In this document: positions 54,288-62,753 of the stretch, piece after piece
How the letters are laid out: the number at the start of each line of letters is the position of its first letter
How positions within the stretch are numbered: position 1 is the first letter of the stretch
From: Burkholderiales bacterium
Lineage (GTDB): Bacteria; Pseudomonadota; Gammaproteobacteria; Burkholderiales; Casimicrobiaceae
DNA length: 64,000 bases
Direction of reading: 5' to 3'
Assembly (NCBI GenBank): GCA_015075645.1
Contig: JABTUF010000004.1
Location: 186,001 to 250,000, forward strand
Notes under the pieces: model-generated
Told to the model about the DNA's origin: nothing
What the model saw: only the letters and a program-made list of their open reading frames with translations
The model's database searches: none
Program-made: the position numbers and the translations under genes

Positions 54288-54626
54288 CTACGACCGCAGG
54301 TCCAGCGACACTTCGATCGCGGCCTGATCGCGCAGGATCGCGGCGAGCGCCGCGCCGAGTTCCCGGCCGCTGCGCGAGTCGCGCCAGCGGCCGTCCGCGG
54401 CGCGGAAGTGGAAGCCGCCGCTGCGCGCGGCCACCCACAGCTCGCGGTTCGGCGCGTGGCGGTTGACGATGACCTTGCTGCCGTCCTCGCAGGCGATCTC
54501 CAGGATGCCGTCGACGAGGCTCCAATCGAGGTCCGCGTCGGACGCATCGAGCGCGCGGTCGAGCGCCGCGCCGATCGCGGCGAGCGCGGCGTCCGCGGCG
54601 GCGAGGAAGGTCGCGTCCTCGCTCAT
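54288..54626 (-). CDS. cyaY: Frataxin homologue CyaY
   Basis: A 112-residue frataxin-fold protein modulating iron-sulfur cluster assembly through IscS and iron binding. Acidic first helix (MSEDATFLAAADAALAAIGAALDRA) and DADLDWSLVDGILEIACEDGSKVIVNRHAPNRELWVAARSGGFHF in the sheet fit CyaY, with key acids in DASDADLD and the W of LWVA. It is divergent from lptM-lysA with a 43-base gap, the same arrangement as in many proteobacteria. Confidence 0.94.
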   Translation of the reverse strand: MSEDATFLAAADAALAAIGAALDRALDASDADLDWSLVDGILEIACEDGSKVIVNRHAPNRELWVAARSGGFHFRAADGRWRDSRSGRELGAALAAILRDQAAIEVSLDLRS

Positions 54627-54669
54627 GCGCGACCGATCGACATGGGGGTGCGTGCTACCATCGACGCCG

Positions 54670-54912
54670 ATGGTACGCGATCGCAGCGGCGCCCGGTACG
54701 CGACGACGCGCCGCGTGGCGGCGCTCTCGCTGGTCGCCTGCGTCGCCCTCGCCGGATGCGGGATCAAGGGTCCGCTGAAGCGCGTCGATGCGGCCGCGAC
54801 GCCTCCTGCCGCGGCCGCGACGCCACCGGCCCCCGCGCCGACGCCCGCACCACCCGCCGCCGCGACGCCGCCCGCGCCCGAGTCCCTGCCGTCCAAGCCG
54901 CGCCTCCCGTGA
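54670..54912 (+). CDS. lptM: LPS-assembly lipoprotein LptM
   Basis: An 80-residue lipoprotein. The lipobox is VALAGC and the mature N-terminus CGIKGPLKRVD matches the LptM (YifL) signature that helps LptD mature in the outer membrane. The rest is an alanine/proline-rich tail. It overlaps lysA by 4 bases (GTGA), so lptM-lysA form an operon divergent from cyaY. Confidence 0.9.
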   Translation: MVRDRSGARYATTRRVAALSLVACVALAGCGIKGPLKRVDAAATPPAAAATPPAPAPTPAPPAAATPPAPESLPSKPRLP

Positions 54913-56156
54913 ACGCCTTCGTCTTGCGCGACGGCGAACTGCACGCCGAGCGCGTCTCCCTCGCGTCGATCGCGGAGCAGTTCGGCACACCCTGCTTCGT
55001 GTACTCGCGCCGCGCGCTCGAGAGCGCATGGCGGGCGCTCGACGAGGCGCTCGCGAGCGTCCCGCACCTCGTCTGCTACGCGGTGAAGGCCAACTCGACC
55101 CTCGCGGTCCTCGACGTCTTCGCGCGGCTCGGGAGTGGCTTCGACATCGTGTCCGGCGGAGAACTCGCTCGGGTCGTCGCGGCGGGCGGCGATCCGGGCC
55201 GCACCGTGTTCTCCGGCGTCGGCAAGTCCGCCGCCGAGCTGCGAACCGCGCTCGACGCCGGCATCCTGTGCTTCAACGTCGAGTCGGAGGCGGAACTCGA
55301 GCGCCTCGATGCCCTCGCCCGCGAGCGCGGCGTCCGCGCTCCGCTGAGCCTGCGGGTCAATCCCGACGTCGATCCGCGGACCCACCCGTACATCTCGACC
55401 GGCCTCAAGGAGAGCAAGTTCGGGATTCCCCACGACGATGCGCTCCGCCTCTACCGGCGCGCCGCGGCGATGCCGGGCATCGCGATCCGCGGGATCGACA
55501 TGCACATCGGCTCGCAGGTCACCGAACTCGGTCCGTACGAGGAGGCGGCCTCGAAGCTCCTCGGCCTCGCCGACCGGCTCGCGGCGGAAGGGATCGGACT
55601 CGACCACATCGACGTCGGCGGCGGACTGGGCGTGCGCTACCGGGACGAGACGCCGGTGCCGCCGGGCGACTACGCGGCGCTCCTCCGCCGCCTGTTCGCC
55701 GGGCGGCGCGAGACGCTCGTGCTCGAACCCGGGCGCTCGCTGGTCGCGAACGCCGGCGTGCTGGTCGCGCGCGTCGAGTACCTGAAGCGCGGTCCGGACA
55801 AGGGCTACGCGATCGTCGACGCGGCGATGAACGACCTGATCCGCCCCGCGCTCTACGACGCCTGGCACGCGGCCGAACCGGTCCGTCCGCACAGCGGCGC
55901 CGTCGCGCGCTGGGACCTCGTGGGCCCGGTGTGCGAGAGCGCGGACTTCCTCGCCCTCGACCGCGGACTCGCGCTCGCCCCCGGCGATCTCGTCGCGTTC
56001 CGGTCCGCCGGCGCGTACGCGATGGCGATGAGTTCGAACTACAACTCCCGTCCGCGGGCGGCGGAAGTGATGGTGGACGGCGATCGCGCGCACCTCGTGC
56101 GCCGGCGCGAGACGATCGCCGAATTGTTCGCCTCCGAAGCGCGCCTGCCGCGCTGA
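54909..56156 (+). CDS. lysA: Diaminopimelate decarboxylase
   Basis: A 415-residue PLP enzyme completing lysine synthesis. The PLP lysine is in CYAVKANSTLAVL (about residue 59), the glycine-rich phosphate loop is HIDVGGGLGVRY (about 236), and EPGRSLVANAGVLV and GPVCESADFLA carry substrate residues, with the catalytic cysteine in the latter. MHIGSQVTELGPY is also diagnostic. GTG overlaps the lptM stop. Length is normal for LysA. Confidence 0.96.
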   Translation: MNAFVLRDGELHAERVSLASIAEQFGTPCFVYSRRALESAWRALDEALASVPHLVCYAVKANSTLAVLDVFARLGSGFDIVSGGELARVVAAGGDPGRTVFSGVGKSAAELRTALDAGILCFNVESEAELERLDALARERGVRAPLSLRVNPDVDPRTHPYISTGLKESKFGIPHDDALRLYRRAAAMPGIAIRGIDMHIGSQVTELGPYEEAASKLLGLADRLAAEGIGLDHIDVGGGLGVRYRDETPVPPGDYAALLRRLFAGRRETLVLEPGRSLVANAGVLVARVEYLKRGPDKGYAIVDAAMNDLIRPALYDAWHAAEPVRPHSGAVARWDLVGPVCESADFLALDRGLALAPGDLVAFRSAGAYAMAMSSNYNSRPRAAEVMVDGDRAHLVRRRETIAELFASEARLPR

Positions 56157-56226
56157 TCGACGCAACCGGCGGGTGTGCGAATACGCAACACGCGCGTTCC
56201 GGCGCGCTAGCAGACGCGCGCGTTTC

Positions 56227-56254
56227 TTGCAAATCGTTGAAACTTGGCTAGAAT
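56227..56254 (+). promoter_or_regulatory. Candidate strong promoter of the histone-like gene
   Basis: TTGCAA (56227-56232), a 16-base spacer and TAGAAT (56249-56254) lie about 100 bases upstream of the histone-like gene. The leader between contains a possible ribosome site GACAGGAGAA just before the ATG. Confidence 0.5.
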
Positions 56255-56356
56255 GCAGGCAGCAGGTGCCATGGCTTTTGTCAAGAGGTCCGTGAACCGG
56301 ACGACGCCTGCGGAGAAGTCACACATAACATCCAGCAACTCAGACAGGAGAACACG

Positions 56357-56662
56357 ATGTTGGCAGACATGATGTCGATGATGGCGCCGGCGGCCGCGTC
56401 GCCCGCGCCGAAGAAACGCAAGGCGGCGAAGCGCAAGACGGCCAAGAAGGCGAAGAAGGCGGCCCCGAAGCGCAAGGCGAAGAAGGCCACGAAGAAGAAG
56501 GCCACCAAGCGCAAGGCCAAGAAGGCCACGAAGAAGAAGGCCACCAAGCGCAAGGCCACCAAGCGCAAGGCCAAGAAGGCCACGAAGAAGAAGGCCACCA
56601 AGCGCAAGGCCAAGAAGGCCACCAAGCGCAAGGGCAAGAGGAAGGCCGCGAAGAAGAAGTAA
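56357..56662 (+). CDS. Histone H1-like lysine/alanine-rich DNA-binding protein
   Basis: A 101-residue protein, about half lysine. After a 17-residue leader (MLADMMSMMAPAAASPAP) the rest is a low-complexity K/A/T/R tail built on repeats of KKATKKKATKRKA. Such tails match histone H1 C-terminal-like proteins of betaproteobacteria (Bordetella BpH1/AlgP-type), which coat DNA and adjust nucleoid structure. Codons are strongly biased to AAG/GCC. AGGAGAA lies just upstream of the ATG. It is isolated, with its own promoter and terminator. Confidence 0.85.
   Translation: MLADMMSMMAPAAASPAPKKRKAAKRKTAKKAKKAAPKRKAKKATKKKATKRKAKKATKKKATKRKATKRKAKKATKKKATKRKAKKATKRKGKRKAAKKK
56482..56640 (+). repeat. 39-bp tandem repeats within the histone-like gene
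   Basis: The DNA encoding AKKATKKKATKRK (13 residues, 39 bases) recurs about three times with one shortened spacer (KRKATKRK) and a degenerate last unit. Such in-frame repeats change copy number by slippage, so tail length probably varies among strains. Boundaries approximate. Confidence 0.7.
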
Positions 56663-56710
56663 GGCCTCAGGGCCGAAGAAGTCCGCCGCAAGCGTGCCGC
56701 GGACCCACGG

Positions 56711-56745
56711 AAACGGGCGATGCCGATGCATCGCCCGTTTCGTTT
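56711..56745 (+). terminator. Rho-independent terminator, probably bidirectional
   Basis: A perfect 12-bp stem, AAACGGGCGATG/CATCGCCCGTTT, with a 6-base loop, followed by CGTTTCC. It closes the histone-like gene and, read from the other strand, lies just after the mltD stop, so it may serve both. Confidence 0.75.
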
Positions 56746-56773
56746 CCGGAAGTCGACGCGCCGGTGGGCACGC

Positions 56774-58300
56774 TCAGCGAGTGTGGCTGCGCCCTGCCGG
56801 CGCGTGGTGAGCCGCTGTCGTGGTGCCCCCGCCGCCCGACGCGCTCGCGATGCCGTGGGTGCTGGCAGGCTTGGCGGAAGCACGCTTCGGCGCCTTGCCG
56901 CCGGTCACCACGTCGGAGGTCACGCGCAAGCGCTGCCCGATCTTCACGCCGCTCTGCGCCATCCCGTTCCAGCGCCGCAGGTCGTCGGTGGTCACCTGGT
57001 AGCGGCGAGCGATCGTGCTCAACGACTCACCCCGCCTGACCGTGTGGTAGAAGGTCCGGCCCGAGGGCACGGTCGTGAACACCGTGTTCACGAGCGAGTC
57101 GACCGTCGCGTCCGACGGACGCTGCGCCGGCACCAGCAGCGCGTGGCCGGCCGGCAGCGTCGTCCTCTTGCCGAGACCGTTCACCGCGCGCAGCGACTCG
57201 GGAGGCAGGTCGAACCGGGCGGCGACCTGCGACACCGTCTCGCCGGGCTTGGTTCGGTAGGCCTGCCAGCTCACGAGCGGTTGCTGTGACAACTCGAGCT
57301 TGGCCGCGAACATCTCGGCGCGGTCGATCGGCAGCAGGATCGACTGCTCGTCGCCGCCGGCGATGACCGGCCGGTTGTGCTGCGGATTGAGGGTCAGGAA
57401 CTCGTCGACCGACATCTCGGCCAAGTCGGCCGCGACCTTGACGTCCATCTTCCGCGTGGTCTTCACGATCGTGAAGTAGGGCGAGTCCGGAACGTCGGCG
57501 AGCACGAGCCCGTACTTCTCCGGGTCGCGGACGATGTTCTTCACCGCCTGGAGCTTCGGCAGGTAGTTCCGCGTCTCCGCAGGCATCTTGAGCGAGGCGT
57601 AGTCGGCCGGCTTGCCCTGCGCCTTGTTCTTCGCGACCGCCTTCGCGACGTTGCCCTCGCCCCAGTTGTAGCCGGCGAGCGCGAGCTGCCAGTCGTCGAA
57701 GTCCTCGTGGATCTTCGCGAGGTAGTCGAGCGCCGAGTCGGTCGCCGCCACGATGTCGCGCCGCGAATCGACCCAGAAGTTCTGGTCGAGGCCGTAGTGC
57801 CTGCCGGTCGACGGGATGAACTGCCAGATGCCGGCGGCGCGCGCCCGCGAATACGCGTTCGGGTTCATCGCGCTCTCGATCATCGGCAGGAGCGCGAGGT
57901 CGAGCGGCATCTGACGCGATTCGATCTCGCTCACGATGTGGTAGAGGTAGCGGCGCGACCGGTCGACGATGCGCGAGACGTAGTCGGGGCGGTCGGCGTA
58001 GAACTGCTCCCACTTCGCGACCAGCGGGTCGTCGACGAGATCGGGGATCGCGTAGCCCTTCACGATGCGCTCCCACAGGCTCGCCGCGGGCGGCGGCAGC
58101 GGTTCGAGTTCGGCGCCCGCAGCGGCGGGGAACGGGTCGGCGACGGCGAGCGTCGGGGGCAGCGAGGGGAGTCTCGAGACCGCCGACGCAGGCACGGGCG
58201 GCGGCAGCGGAGGTGGCAGCGGCGCTTCGGGCGGCGTCCCGGTCGTGGCGCAACCGGCGAGCGCGAGGACACAGCAGAGGGTCGTCAGTCGTCGTCGCAA
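56774..58300 (-). CDS. mltD: Membrane-bound lytic transglycosylase D
   Basis: A 508-residue lipoprotein cleaving peptidoglycan to 1,6-anhydromuropeptides. The lipobox is VLALAGC (residue about 16 from this start). A proline-rich linker leads to the SLT domain (about 90-230) with the catalytic Glu in LPMIESAMNPNAYSRARAAGIWQFIPSTGRHYGL. Two LysM domains follow (SWQAYRTKPGETVSQVAARF and FYHTVRRGESLSTIARRYQV). TTG at 58300, preceded by GGAGAG, gives a typical lipoprotein leader; a GTG at 58342 would add 14 residues. Confidence 0.92.
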   Translation of the reverse strand: MRRRLTTLCCVLALAGCATTGTPPEAPLPPPLPPPVPASAVSRLPSLPPTLAVADPFPAAAGAELEPLPPPAASLWERIVKGYAIPDLVDDPLVAKWEQFYADRPDYVSRIVDRSRRYLYHIVSEIESRQMPLDLALLPMIESAMNPNAYSRARAAGIWQFIPSTGRHYGLDQNFWVDSRRDIVAATDSALDYLAKIHEDFDDWQLALAGYNWGEGNVAKAVAKNKAQGKPADYASLKMPAETRNYLPKLQAVKNIVRDPEKYGLVLADVPDSPYFTIVKTTRKMDVKVAADLAEMSVDEFLTLNPQHNRPVIAGGDEQSILLPIDRAEMFAAKLELSQQPLVSWQAYRTKPGETVSQVAARFDLPPESLRAVNGLGKRTTLPAGHALLVPAQRPSDATVDSLVNTVFTTVPSGRTFYHTVRRGESLSTIARRYQVTTDDLRRWNGMAQSGVKIGQRLRVTSDVVTGGKAPKRASAKPASTHGIASASGGGGTTTAAHHAPAGRSHTR

Positions 58301-58400
58301 GCCTGCTCTCCCCGGGGCGACGCGTAACCCCGTGCCCGGCACGCGATGTTAGGCGCCCCCCGGGCGAGGCGCAACCCGACGCTGTCCGACACTGCCGCGG

Positions 58401-59183
58401 TCAGGACGCGTTCTTCCACTCGCGCAACGCCGCGAACACCGCGACGTCGTCGGCGAGCGGGTGACCCGATCGCGCCTCGGCGATGGCCCGGACCTGCGGT
58501 TCGCGGGCGCGCAGGAACGGATTGGTCGCGCGCTCCTCGGCGATGGTCGAGGGGAGCGTCGGCAGGCCGCGCTCGCGCTTCGCGCCCTCGCGCGCGATGC
58601 GCTCGGCGATCGCCGGACGCTGCGGCTCGACCGCGGCGGCGAAGCGCAGGTTCGCGAGCGTGTACTCGTGCCCGCAGCACACGCGCGTGTCGCCGGGCAG
58701 CGCCGCGAGGGCGCAGAGCGACGCCCACATCTGCCCGGGCGTGCCTTCGAACACCCGCCCGCAGCCGGCCGCGAACAGCGTGTCGCCGCAGAACACGATC
58801 GGGCCGCCCCACGCTTCGCCGCGCCCGACGAACGCGACGTGGCCGGCGGTGTGCCCCGGGATGTCGAGCACGTCGAGCGCCAGCGCGAGACCGGGCAATT
58901 CGACCCGGTCGCCTTCGCCGACCGCGAGTGTGCGGCCGGGGATGGCCTCGCGCGCGGGACCGATCACCGGCACCGGCGCGTCCCGCAGGAGGTCGACGAT
59001 GCCTCCGGTGTGATCGCGATGGTGGTGGGTGACGAGGATCGCGGCGAGCGCCGCGCCTTCGCGCTCCAGCCATTCGCGCACCGGGGCGGCGTCGCCCGGA
59101 TCGACGACCGCCGCCCGGCCGCCGTCGCGGATCGCCCACACATAGTTGTCCGTGAAGGCGGGCAACGGGATAATCTGCGGCAT
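58401..59183 (-). CDS. gloB: Hydroxyacylglutathione hydrolase (glyoxalase II)
   Basis: A 260-residue metallo-beta-lactamase-fold enzyme hydrolysing S-lactoylglutathione to lactate. The binuclear metal motif is [11 protein letters not shown] (about residue 53), with further ligands in [24 protein letters not shown] and [11 protein letters not shown]. The C-terminal [11 protein letters not shown] matches GloB. ATG at 59183 fits the conserved [12 protein letters not shown] start. Divergent from the yafS-like gene, as in Escherichia coli. Confidence 0.95.
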   Translation of the reverse strand: MPQIIPLPAFTDNYVWAIRDGGRAAVVDPGDAAPVREWLEREGAALAAILVTHHHRDHTGGIVDLLRDAPVPVIGPAREAIPGRTLAVGEGDRVELPGLALALDVLDIPGHTAGHVAFVGRGEAWGGPIVFCGDTLFAAGCGRVFEGTPGQMWASLCALAALPGDTRVCCGHEYTLANLRFAAAVEPQRPAIAERIAREGAKRERGLPTLPSTIAEERATNPFLRAREPQVRAIAEARSGHPLADDVAVFAALREWKNAS

Positions 59184-59211
59184 GGACGCATCTTCGGAGG
59201 GCGCGGCCGGC

Positions 59212-59943
59212 ATGTCAACGACGCTCGCCGACTGGTTCGCCACCCCGCTCGGTCACTATCTTCGCGGGCGCGAGCAGGCGTATTTCGACCAGACGGTCGC
59301 CGACATCTTCGGCTACTACGCGATCCAGATCGGCCTCCCCGAGTACCCGACGCTCGGAGAGTCGCGCATACCGTCGCGCTACACGCTCGACTACGACCCG
59401 CCCGCCGAACTCGTCGCCGACCCGCACGCGCTCCCGTTCGCCGAGAACACGGTCGACTTGGTCGTGATGCCCCACGCGCTGGAGTTCACCGACGACCCGC
59501 ACCTGATGCTGCGCGAGGCCTGGCGCGTGATGCGGCCCGAGGGCCAGATCGTGATCGCCGGCTTCAATCCGTTCTCGCTCTACGGTGCGAAGCGCTATTT
59601 CGGCCGCGAGCAGACGCCGCCGTGGAACGGCAACTTCATCGGCCTGTGGCGCCTCAAGGACTGGCTCGCGCTGCTCGGGTTCGACGTGGTCGGCGGCCGC
59701 CTCGACGGCTACGCGCCGCCGTTCGCGAGCGAGCGCTGGCTGCAGCGTTTCGCCTGGCTCGAGAAGGCGGGCGACCGCTGGTGGCCGATCGCCGGCGGCG
59801 TGTACTTCCTCCGCGCGACGAAGAAGGTCGCGGGCATGCGCATGATCACGCCGGCGTGGGAGCGCCGCGAGCGGCGCAAGAAGGCGCTCGCCCCCGCCGC
59901 GCGCGCGAAGGAAAGCCTCACCGCCGGGCGTCACGTCCCATGA
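59212..59943 (+). CDS. yafS: YafS-like SAM-dependent methyltransferase
   Basis: A 243-residue protein between gloB and rnhA, exactly where yafS lies in Escherichia coli. The methyltransferase core is recognisable from [53 protein letters not shown] (post-I, motifs II and III), but the glycine-rich SAM loop is replaced by [13 protein letters not shown], which is degenerate. A lysine/arginine-rich C-terminal tail follows. ATG 59212 has GGAGG 11 bases upstream; ATG 59182 is an alternative. The stop overlaps the rnhA start (ATGA). Substrate unknown. Confidence 0.85.
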   Translation: MSTTLADWFATPLGHYLRGREQAYFDQTVADIFGYYAIQIGLPEYPTLGESRIPSRYTLDYDPPAELVADPHALPFAENTVDLVVMPHALEFTDDPHLMLREAWRVMRPEGQIVIAGFNPFSLYGAKRYFGREQTPPWNGNFIGLWRLKDWLALLGFDVVGGRLDGYAPPFASERWLQRFAWLEKAGDRWWPIAGGVYFLRATKKVAGMRMITPAWERRERRKKALAPAARAKESLTAGRHVP

Positions 59944-60380
59944 CGGGGGCGGGCGGCGTCGTCGTCTACACCGACGGTGCATGCAAGGGGAACCCCGGCC
60001 CGGGCGGCTGGGGCGCGCTCCTGATCGCGGGCGACCGCGAGAAGGAGTTGTGCGGCGGCGAGCCCGCGACGACGAACAACCGCATGGAACTGACGGCGGT
60101 GATCCGCGCGCTGGAAGCGCTGAAGTCCCCGTGCGAGGTCGATCTCCACACCGATTCGCAGTACGTGAAGAACGGGATCGAGACCTGGATCCACGGCTGG
60201 AAGCGCAACGGCTGGAAGACCGCCGACCGCAAGCCGGTGAAGAATGCCGACCTGTGGCGCGAACTCGAAGCGCTCGCGTCGCGCCACCACGTCCGCTGGC
60301 ACTGGGTCAAGGGGCACGCGGGCGACGCCGGCAACCAGCGCGCCGACGCGCTCGCGAACCGCGGCGTGCCCGCGCGCTGA
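59940..60380 (+). CDS. rnhA: Ribonuclease HI
   Basis: A 146-residue RNase HI degrading RNA in RNA-DNA hybrids. The four metal-binding carboxylates are visible: D in [15 protein letters not shown] in [11 protein letters not shown] in LHTDSQYV and D in [10 protein letters not shown]. The basic handle [20 protein letters not shown] is intact and HWVKGHAG carries the mobile histidine. Overlap with yafS suggests coupled expression. Length is normal. Confidence 0.97.
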   Translation: MTGAGGVVVYTDGACKGNPGPGGWGALLIAGDREKELCGGEPATTNNRMELTAVIRALEALKSPCEVDLHTDSQYVKNGIETWIHGWKRNGWKTADRKPVKNADLWRELEALASRHHVRWHWVKGHAGDAGNQRADALANRGVPAR

Positions 60381-60401
60381 AACCGCGCGCCGCGGCGGAA
60401 G

Positions 60402-61130
60402 CTATTTGCGGACGAGTTCGCCGGACTCGCAGTCGACGCGCCGGAACGGATAGATCACCTTGTGCTCCTTGCCCTGCGCGGTGCCGGCCACCTCGACGTA
60501 GAGCCATCCCTCGCTGCCGCGCCGATAGGTGATCCGCGACGGGAAATCGTTGCCGGCGACGGTGAAGTCGAACAGATCGTCGCCGCGCTCCTTGTCCTTC
60601 GTCGTCGACGTGAGCTTGAACGCGGCCTCCGGCTTGCCCTTCGGCGCCGCGACGTAGTAGACGCCGTCGGGACGCTGTTCGAGCCGCAGGTATTCGTAGC
60701 TGATGACCTTGTCCGGATAGGCCATGCGGCTCACGCCGACCATCATGTCGCCGCGCAGCGGGTGCCAGTACTCGCGGAACTCGTGGCGGTTGACCTCGCC
60801 CCACCAGCAGCCGGAGAGCCACGCGAGCGGTCCGAGCGGACCTTCGGGCGGCGTCGCCGGCACCGCGGGCGGCGCGCTGCTCCTCTGCGAAGGGGCGGCT
60901 CTCGCGGCGCCGCGCGCACCGCTCTTCGCGGCGTCCGAGGGTGCGGAGGGGGCGGCGGCGTCCTTCGCCGCGCCCTTCGCTTCCGATGGGGATCGCGGGG
61001 CGGCAGGGGCTTCGGCCGGCGAGGAAGGCGCAGGGGCTTGCGCGAATGCCAGGCACGACGAGAGGAGGCCGAGCGCGAGCCGGCACGCGTTCCGCGCGCC
61101 AATGGTGTATCGGGTGGGGGGCATGATCAT
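60402..61130 (-). CDS. DUF6265-like secreted protein
   Basis: A 242-residue protein with a signal peptide ending LAFAQAP and a long alanine/proline/serine-rich linker (to about residue 95). The folded part begins GPLAWLSGCWWGEVNRHEFREYWHPLRGDMMVGVSRM, the DUF6265 pattern, and continues as a beta-rich domain. Probably periplasmic, lipocalin-like in composition. ATG overlaps the stop of the upstream gene by 4 bases, so it is the last gene of a three-gene operon. Function unknown. Confidence 0.78.
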   Translation of the reverse strand: MIMPPTRYTIGARNACRLALGLLSSCLAFAQAPAPSSPAEAPAAPRSPSEAKGAAKDAAAPSAPSDAAKSGARGAARAAPSQRSSAPPAVPATPPEGPLGPLAWLSGCWWGEVNRHEFREYWHPLRGDMMVGVSRMAYPDKVISYEYLRLEQRPDGVYYVAAPKGKPEAAFKLTSTTKDKERGDDLFDFTVAGNDFPSRITYRRGSEGWLYVEVAGTAQGKEHKVIYPFRRVDCESGELVRK

Positions 61131-62167
61131 TGCGGCCGCGAAAGCGGCAGGTTCAGGAGGAGGTTCTGCGGCTTGAGCCGCAGGCGGCGGCGTTCATCGA
61201 TCGCCATCGCGAGGTAGACCGGTCGGCCCGCGATCGCCGCGCGCATGTCGGTCGGCCGGACGAAATCGAGGCGGAACAGCGCCAGCAGGCGCTCCATGCG
61301 CTCGTCGTCGACCTCGACCTGATTGTACAGGTCGTTCAGGAGGCTCGTGGCCTGCGCGTCGAGGCCGACGTGCCATACCCAGCGGTCGTCCTCGATCCGG
61401 CGTTCCGGCACGATCGTCACCTCGACGTCGAGAAAGTGGCGCACCCATCGCTCCAGCACGCGACACAGGGCGTCGAGCGCGGCCTGGCCCCGGTTCAGGC
61501 TGATCGACAGGTCGTGGCGCTCGTCGCGGCGCCAGTATTCGTCGGCGTTGTCGCGCGAGAGCACGTCGAGGTCGACGGTGCGCATCGGGGTCTGGTTGGA
61601 CGCGAGGAGTTCGCCGAGGTTCCCGAACCCGCCGGTCGTCGCGTACAGCTCGACGATCGACTCGTCGGCCGCCATCACCGCGCCGTCCTCGAGGACGGCC
61701 ACGGTCTGGGTGCGGAACAGCATCTCGGCCGCCCGCGCCTCGATCGGATCCACGCGATCGCCCAGGATGTGGCGCAGCAGCACCTGCGTGAGTTCGTGGA
61801 CGAACTGCGGCGGGACGTCGACCCCGTCGCCCCGGAAGAGCTGCAGGTACGCGGCCTCGAGCGACGGCGCCGCGACGAGGCGGTCGCGGAACCGGAGCCA
61901 GATGCGGTAGTTCTCGCGCCCGTCGTCGTCGCGCAGCGCGGAGATCTCGCGTTCGGCGACCGCTCGTCGCGGATTCGCGACGAGCGATTCGTGCAGCGTG
62001 CGTTCGGCGTCGCAGGACTCGGACAGCGGCACAAGCTCCGGGCGGAGCAGGTAGCCGCGCAGGAACGCGTCGGTGACGGTGAGCCGGCGGTCCGCGCCGA
62101 CGGTCAGATGGCGGTAGCCGCAGGACGGCCAGAAATCCCGGGCCGCCGGATCGTCCCGCTCACCCAC
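61127..62167 (-). CDS. DUF6352-like protein of unknown function
   Basis: A 346-residue soluble protein. It begins FWPSCGYRHLTVGADRRLTVTDAFLRGYLLRPELVP, the pattern of the DUF6352 family, and later has FVHELTQVLLRHILGDRVDPIEARAAEMLFRTQTVAV and LDAQATSLLNDLYNQVEVDDERMERLLALFRL. I see no catalytic motif. It overlaps the chalcone-isomerase-like gene upstream by 8 bases and the DUF6265-like gene downstream by 4 bases, so the three are cotranslated. Homologues are described mainly from betaproteobacteria. Confidence 0.75.
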   Translation of the reverse strand: MGERDDPAARDFWPSCGYRHLTVGADRRLTVTDAFLRGYLLRPELVPLSESCDAERTLHESLVANPRRAVAEREISALRDDDGRENYRIWLRFRDRLVAAPSLEAAYLQLFRGDGVDVPPQFVHELTQVLLRHILGDRVDPIEARAAEMLFRTQTVAVLEDGAVMAADESIVELYATTGGFGNLGELLASNQTPMRTVDLDVLSRDNADEYWRRDERHDLSISLNRGQAALDALCRVLERWVRHFLDVEVTIVPERRIEDDRWVWHVGLDAQATSLLNDLYNQVEVDDERMERLLALFRLDFVRPTDMRAAIAGRPVYLAMAIDERRRLRLKPQNLLLNLPLSRPQ

Positions 62168-62726
62168 CCAGCATCGCCTTCTTGAGGTCGTCCTGCGCGG
62201 GTTTCTCGCCCAGCCACACCTTCGTCAGCGCGGCGTTGAACGCCTCGCCGGGAATCGACGCCTTCGCCTGGCCGTTGAGGCCGATGTGCGTCGCCCCGTT
62301 CGCGAAGTCGATCGCGACGACGTCCTTCTCCTTCACGTCGCCGAACCCCTTCATCGTCGCGACCATCTGCTCCTGCTGCGCCTTCACGGCGGCGAGCTCC
62401 GCGTCGCTGTTGTTCGCCTTGAGGCCGTCCACCAGCGCGTCGACGAGCTGGTCGGGCGTGAGGTTGCGCAGCAGCGTCATCTGGATACGCCGCGGCGCCT
62501 TCGCGAGCACCTCGGGAAGCGTGCGCGCCTTCGCCGGCAGGTAGAGTGCGCCGACGTAGACCTTGAACACCACGCGCGTGCGCACGCCCGCGCCGTTCAG
62601 CACCAGATCCGTGCCGGCGACGACCGCCTTGTCGGGGATCGTCACGCCGCCGACCTCCATCGCGCCCACGCCCGCGCTCCACGCAAGCGACGCCGCCGCC
62701 ACCCAGCCGATCCCGATTCCGCGCAT
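62160..62726 (-). CDS. Chalcone isomerase-like exported protein
   Basis: A 188-residue protein with a signal peptide ending GVGAMEV. The mature domain (VGGVTIPDKAVVAGTDLVLNGAGVRTRVVFKVYVGALYLPAK) matches the bacterial chalcone-isomerase-like family, a fold related to fatty-acid-binding proteins; true isomerase activity is unlikely. ATG at 62726, 4 bases after GGGAGGGG, is preferred to 62741. First gene of the operon with the DUF6352- and DUF6265-like genes. Confidence 0.85.
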   Translation of the reverse strand: MRGIGIGWVAAASLAWSAGVGAMEVGGVTIPDKAVVAGTDLVLNGAGVRTRVVFKVYVGALYLPAKARTLPEVLAKAPRRIQMTLLRNLTPDQLVDALVDGLKANNSDAELAAVKAQQEQMVATMKGFGDVKEKDVVAIDFANGATHIGLNGQAKASIPGEAFNAALTKVWLGEKPAQDDLKKAMLGG

Positions 62727-62753
62727 CGCCCCTCCCTGCACCGCAATCCCGGT

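Noticed and set aside
54463..54912. 149-residue form of the LptM gene
   Set aside because: The upstream part overlaps cyaY antisense and would bury the lipoprotein signal; the start at 54670 gives a normal lipobox.
62160..62726. True chalcone isomerase (flavonoid enzyme)
   Set aside because: It is an exported bacterial homologue with no phenylpropanoid context; only the fold family is supported.
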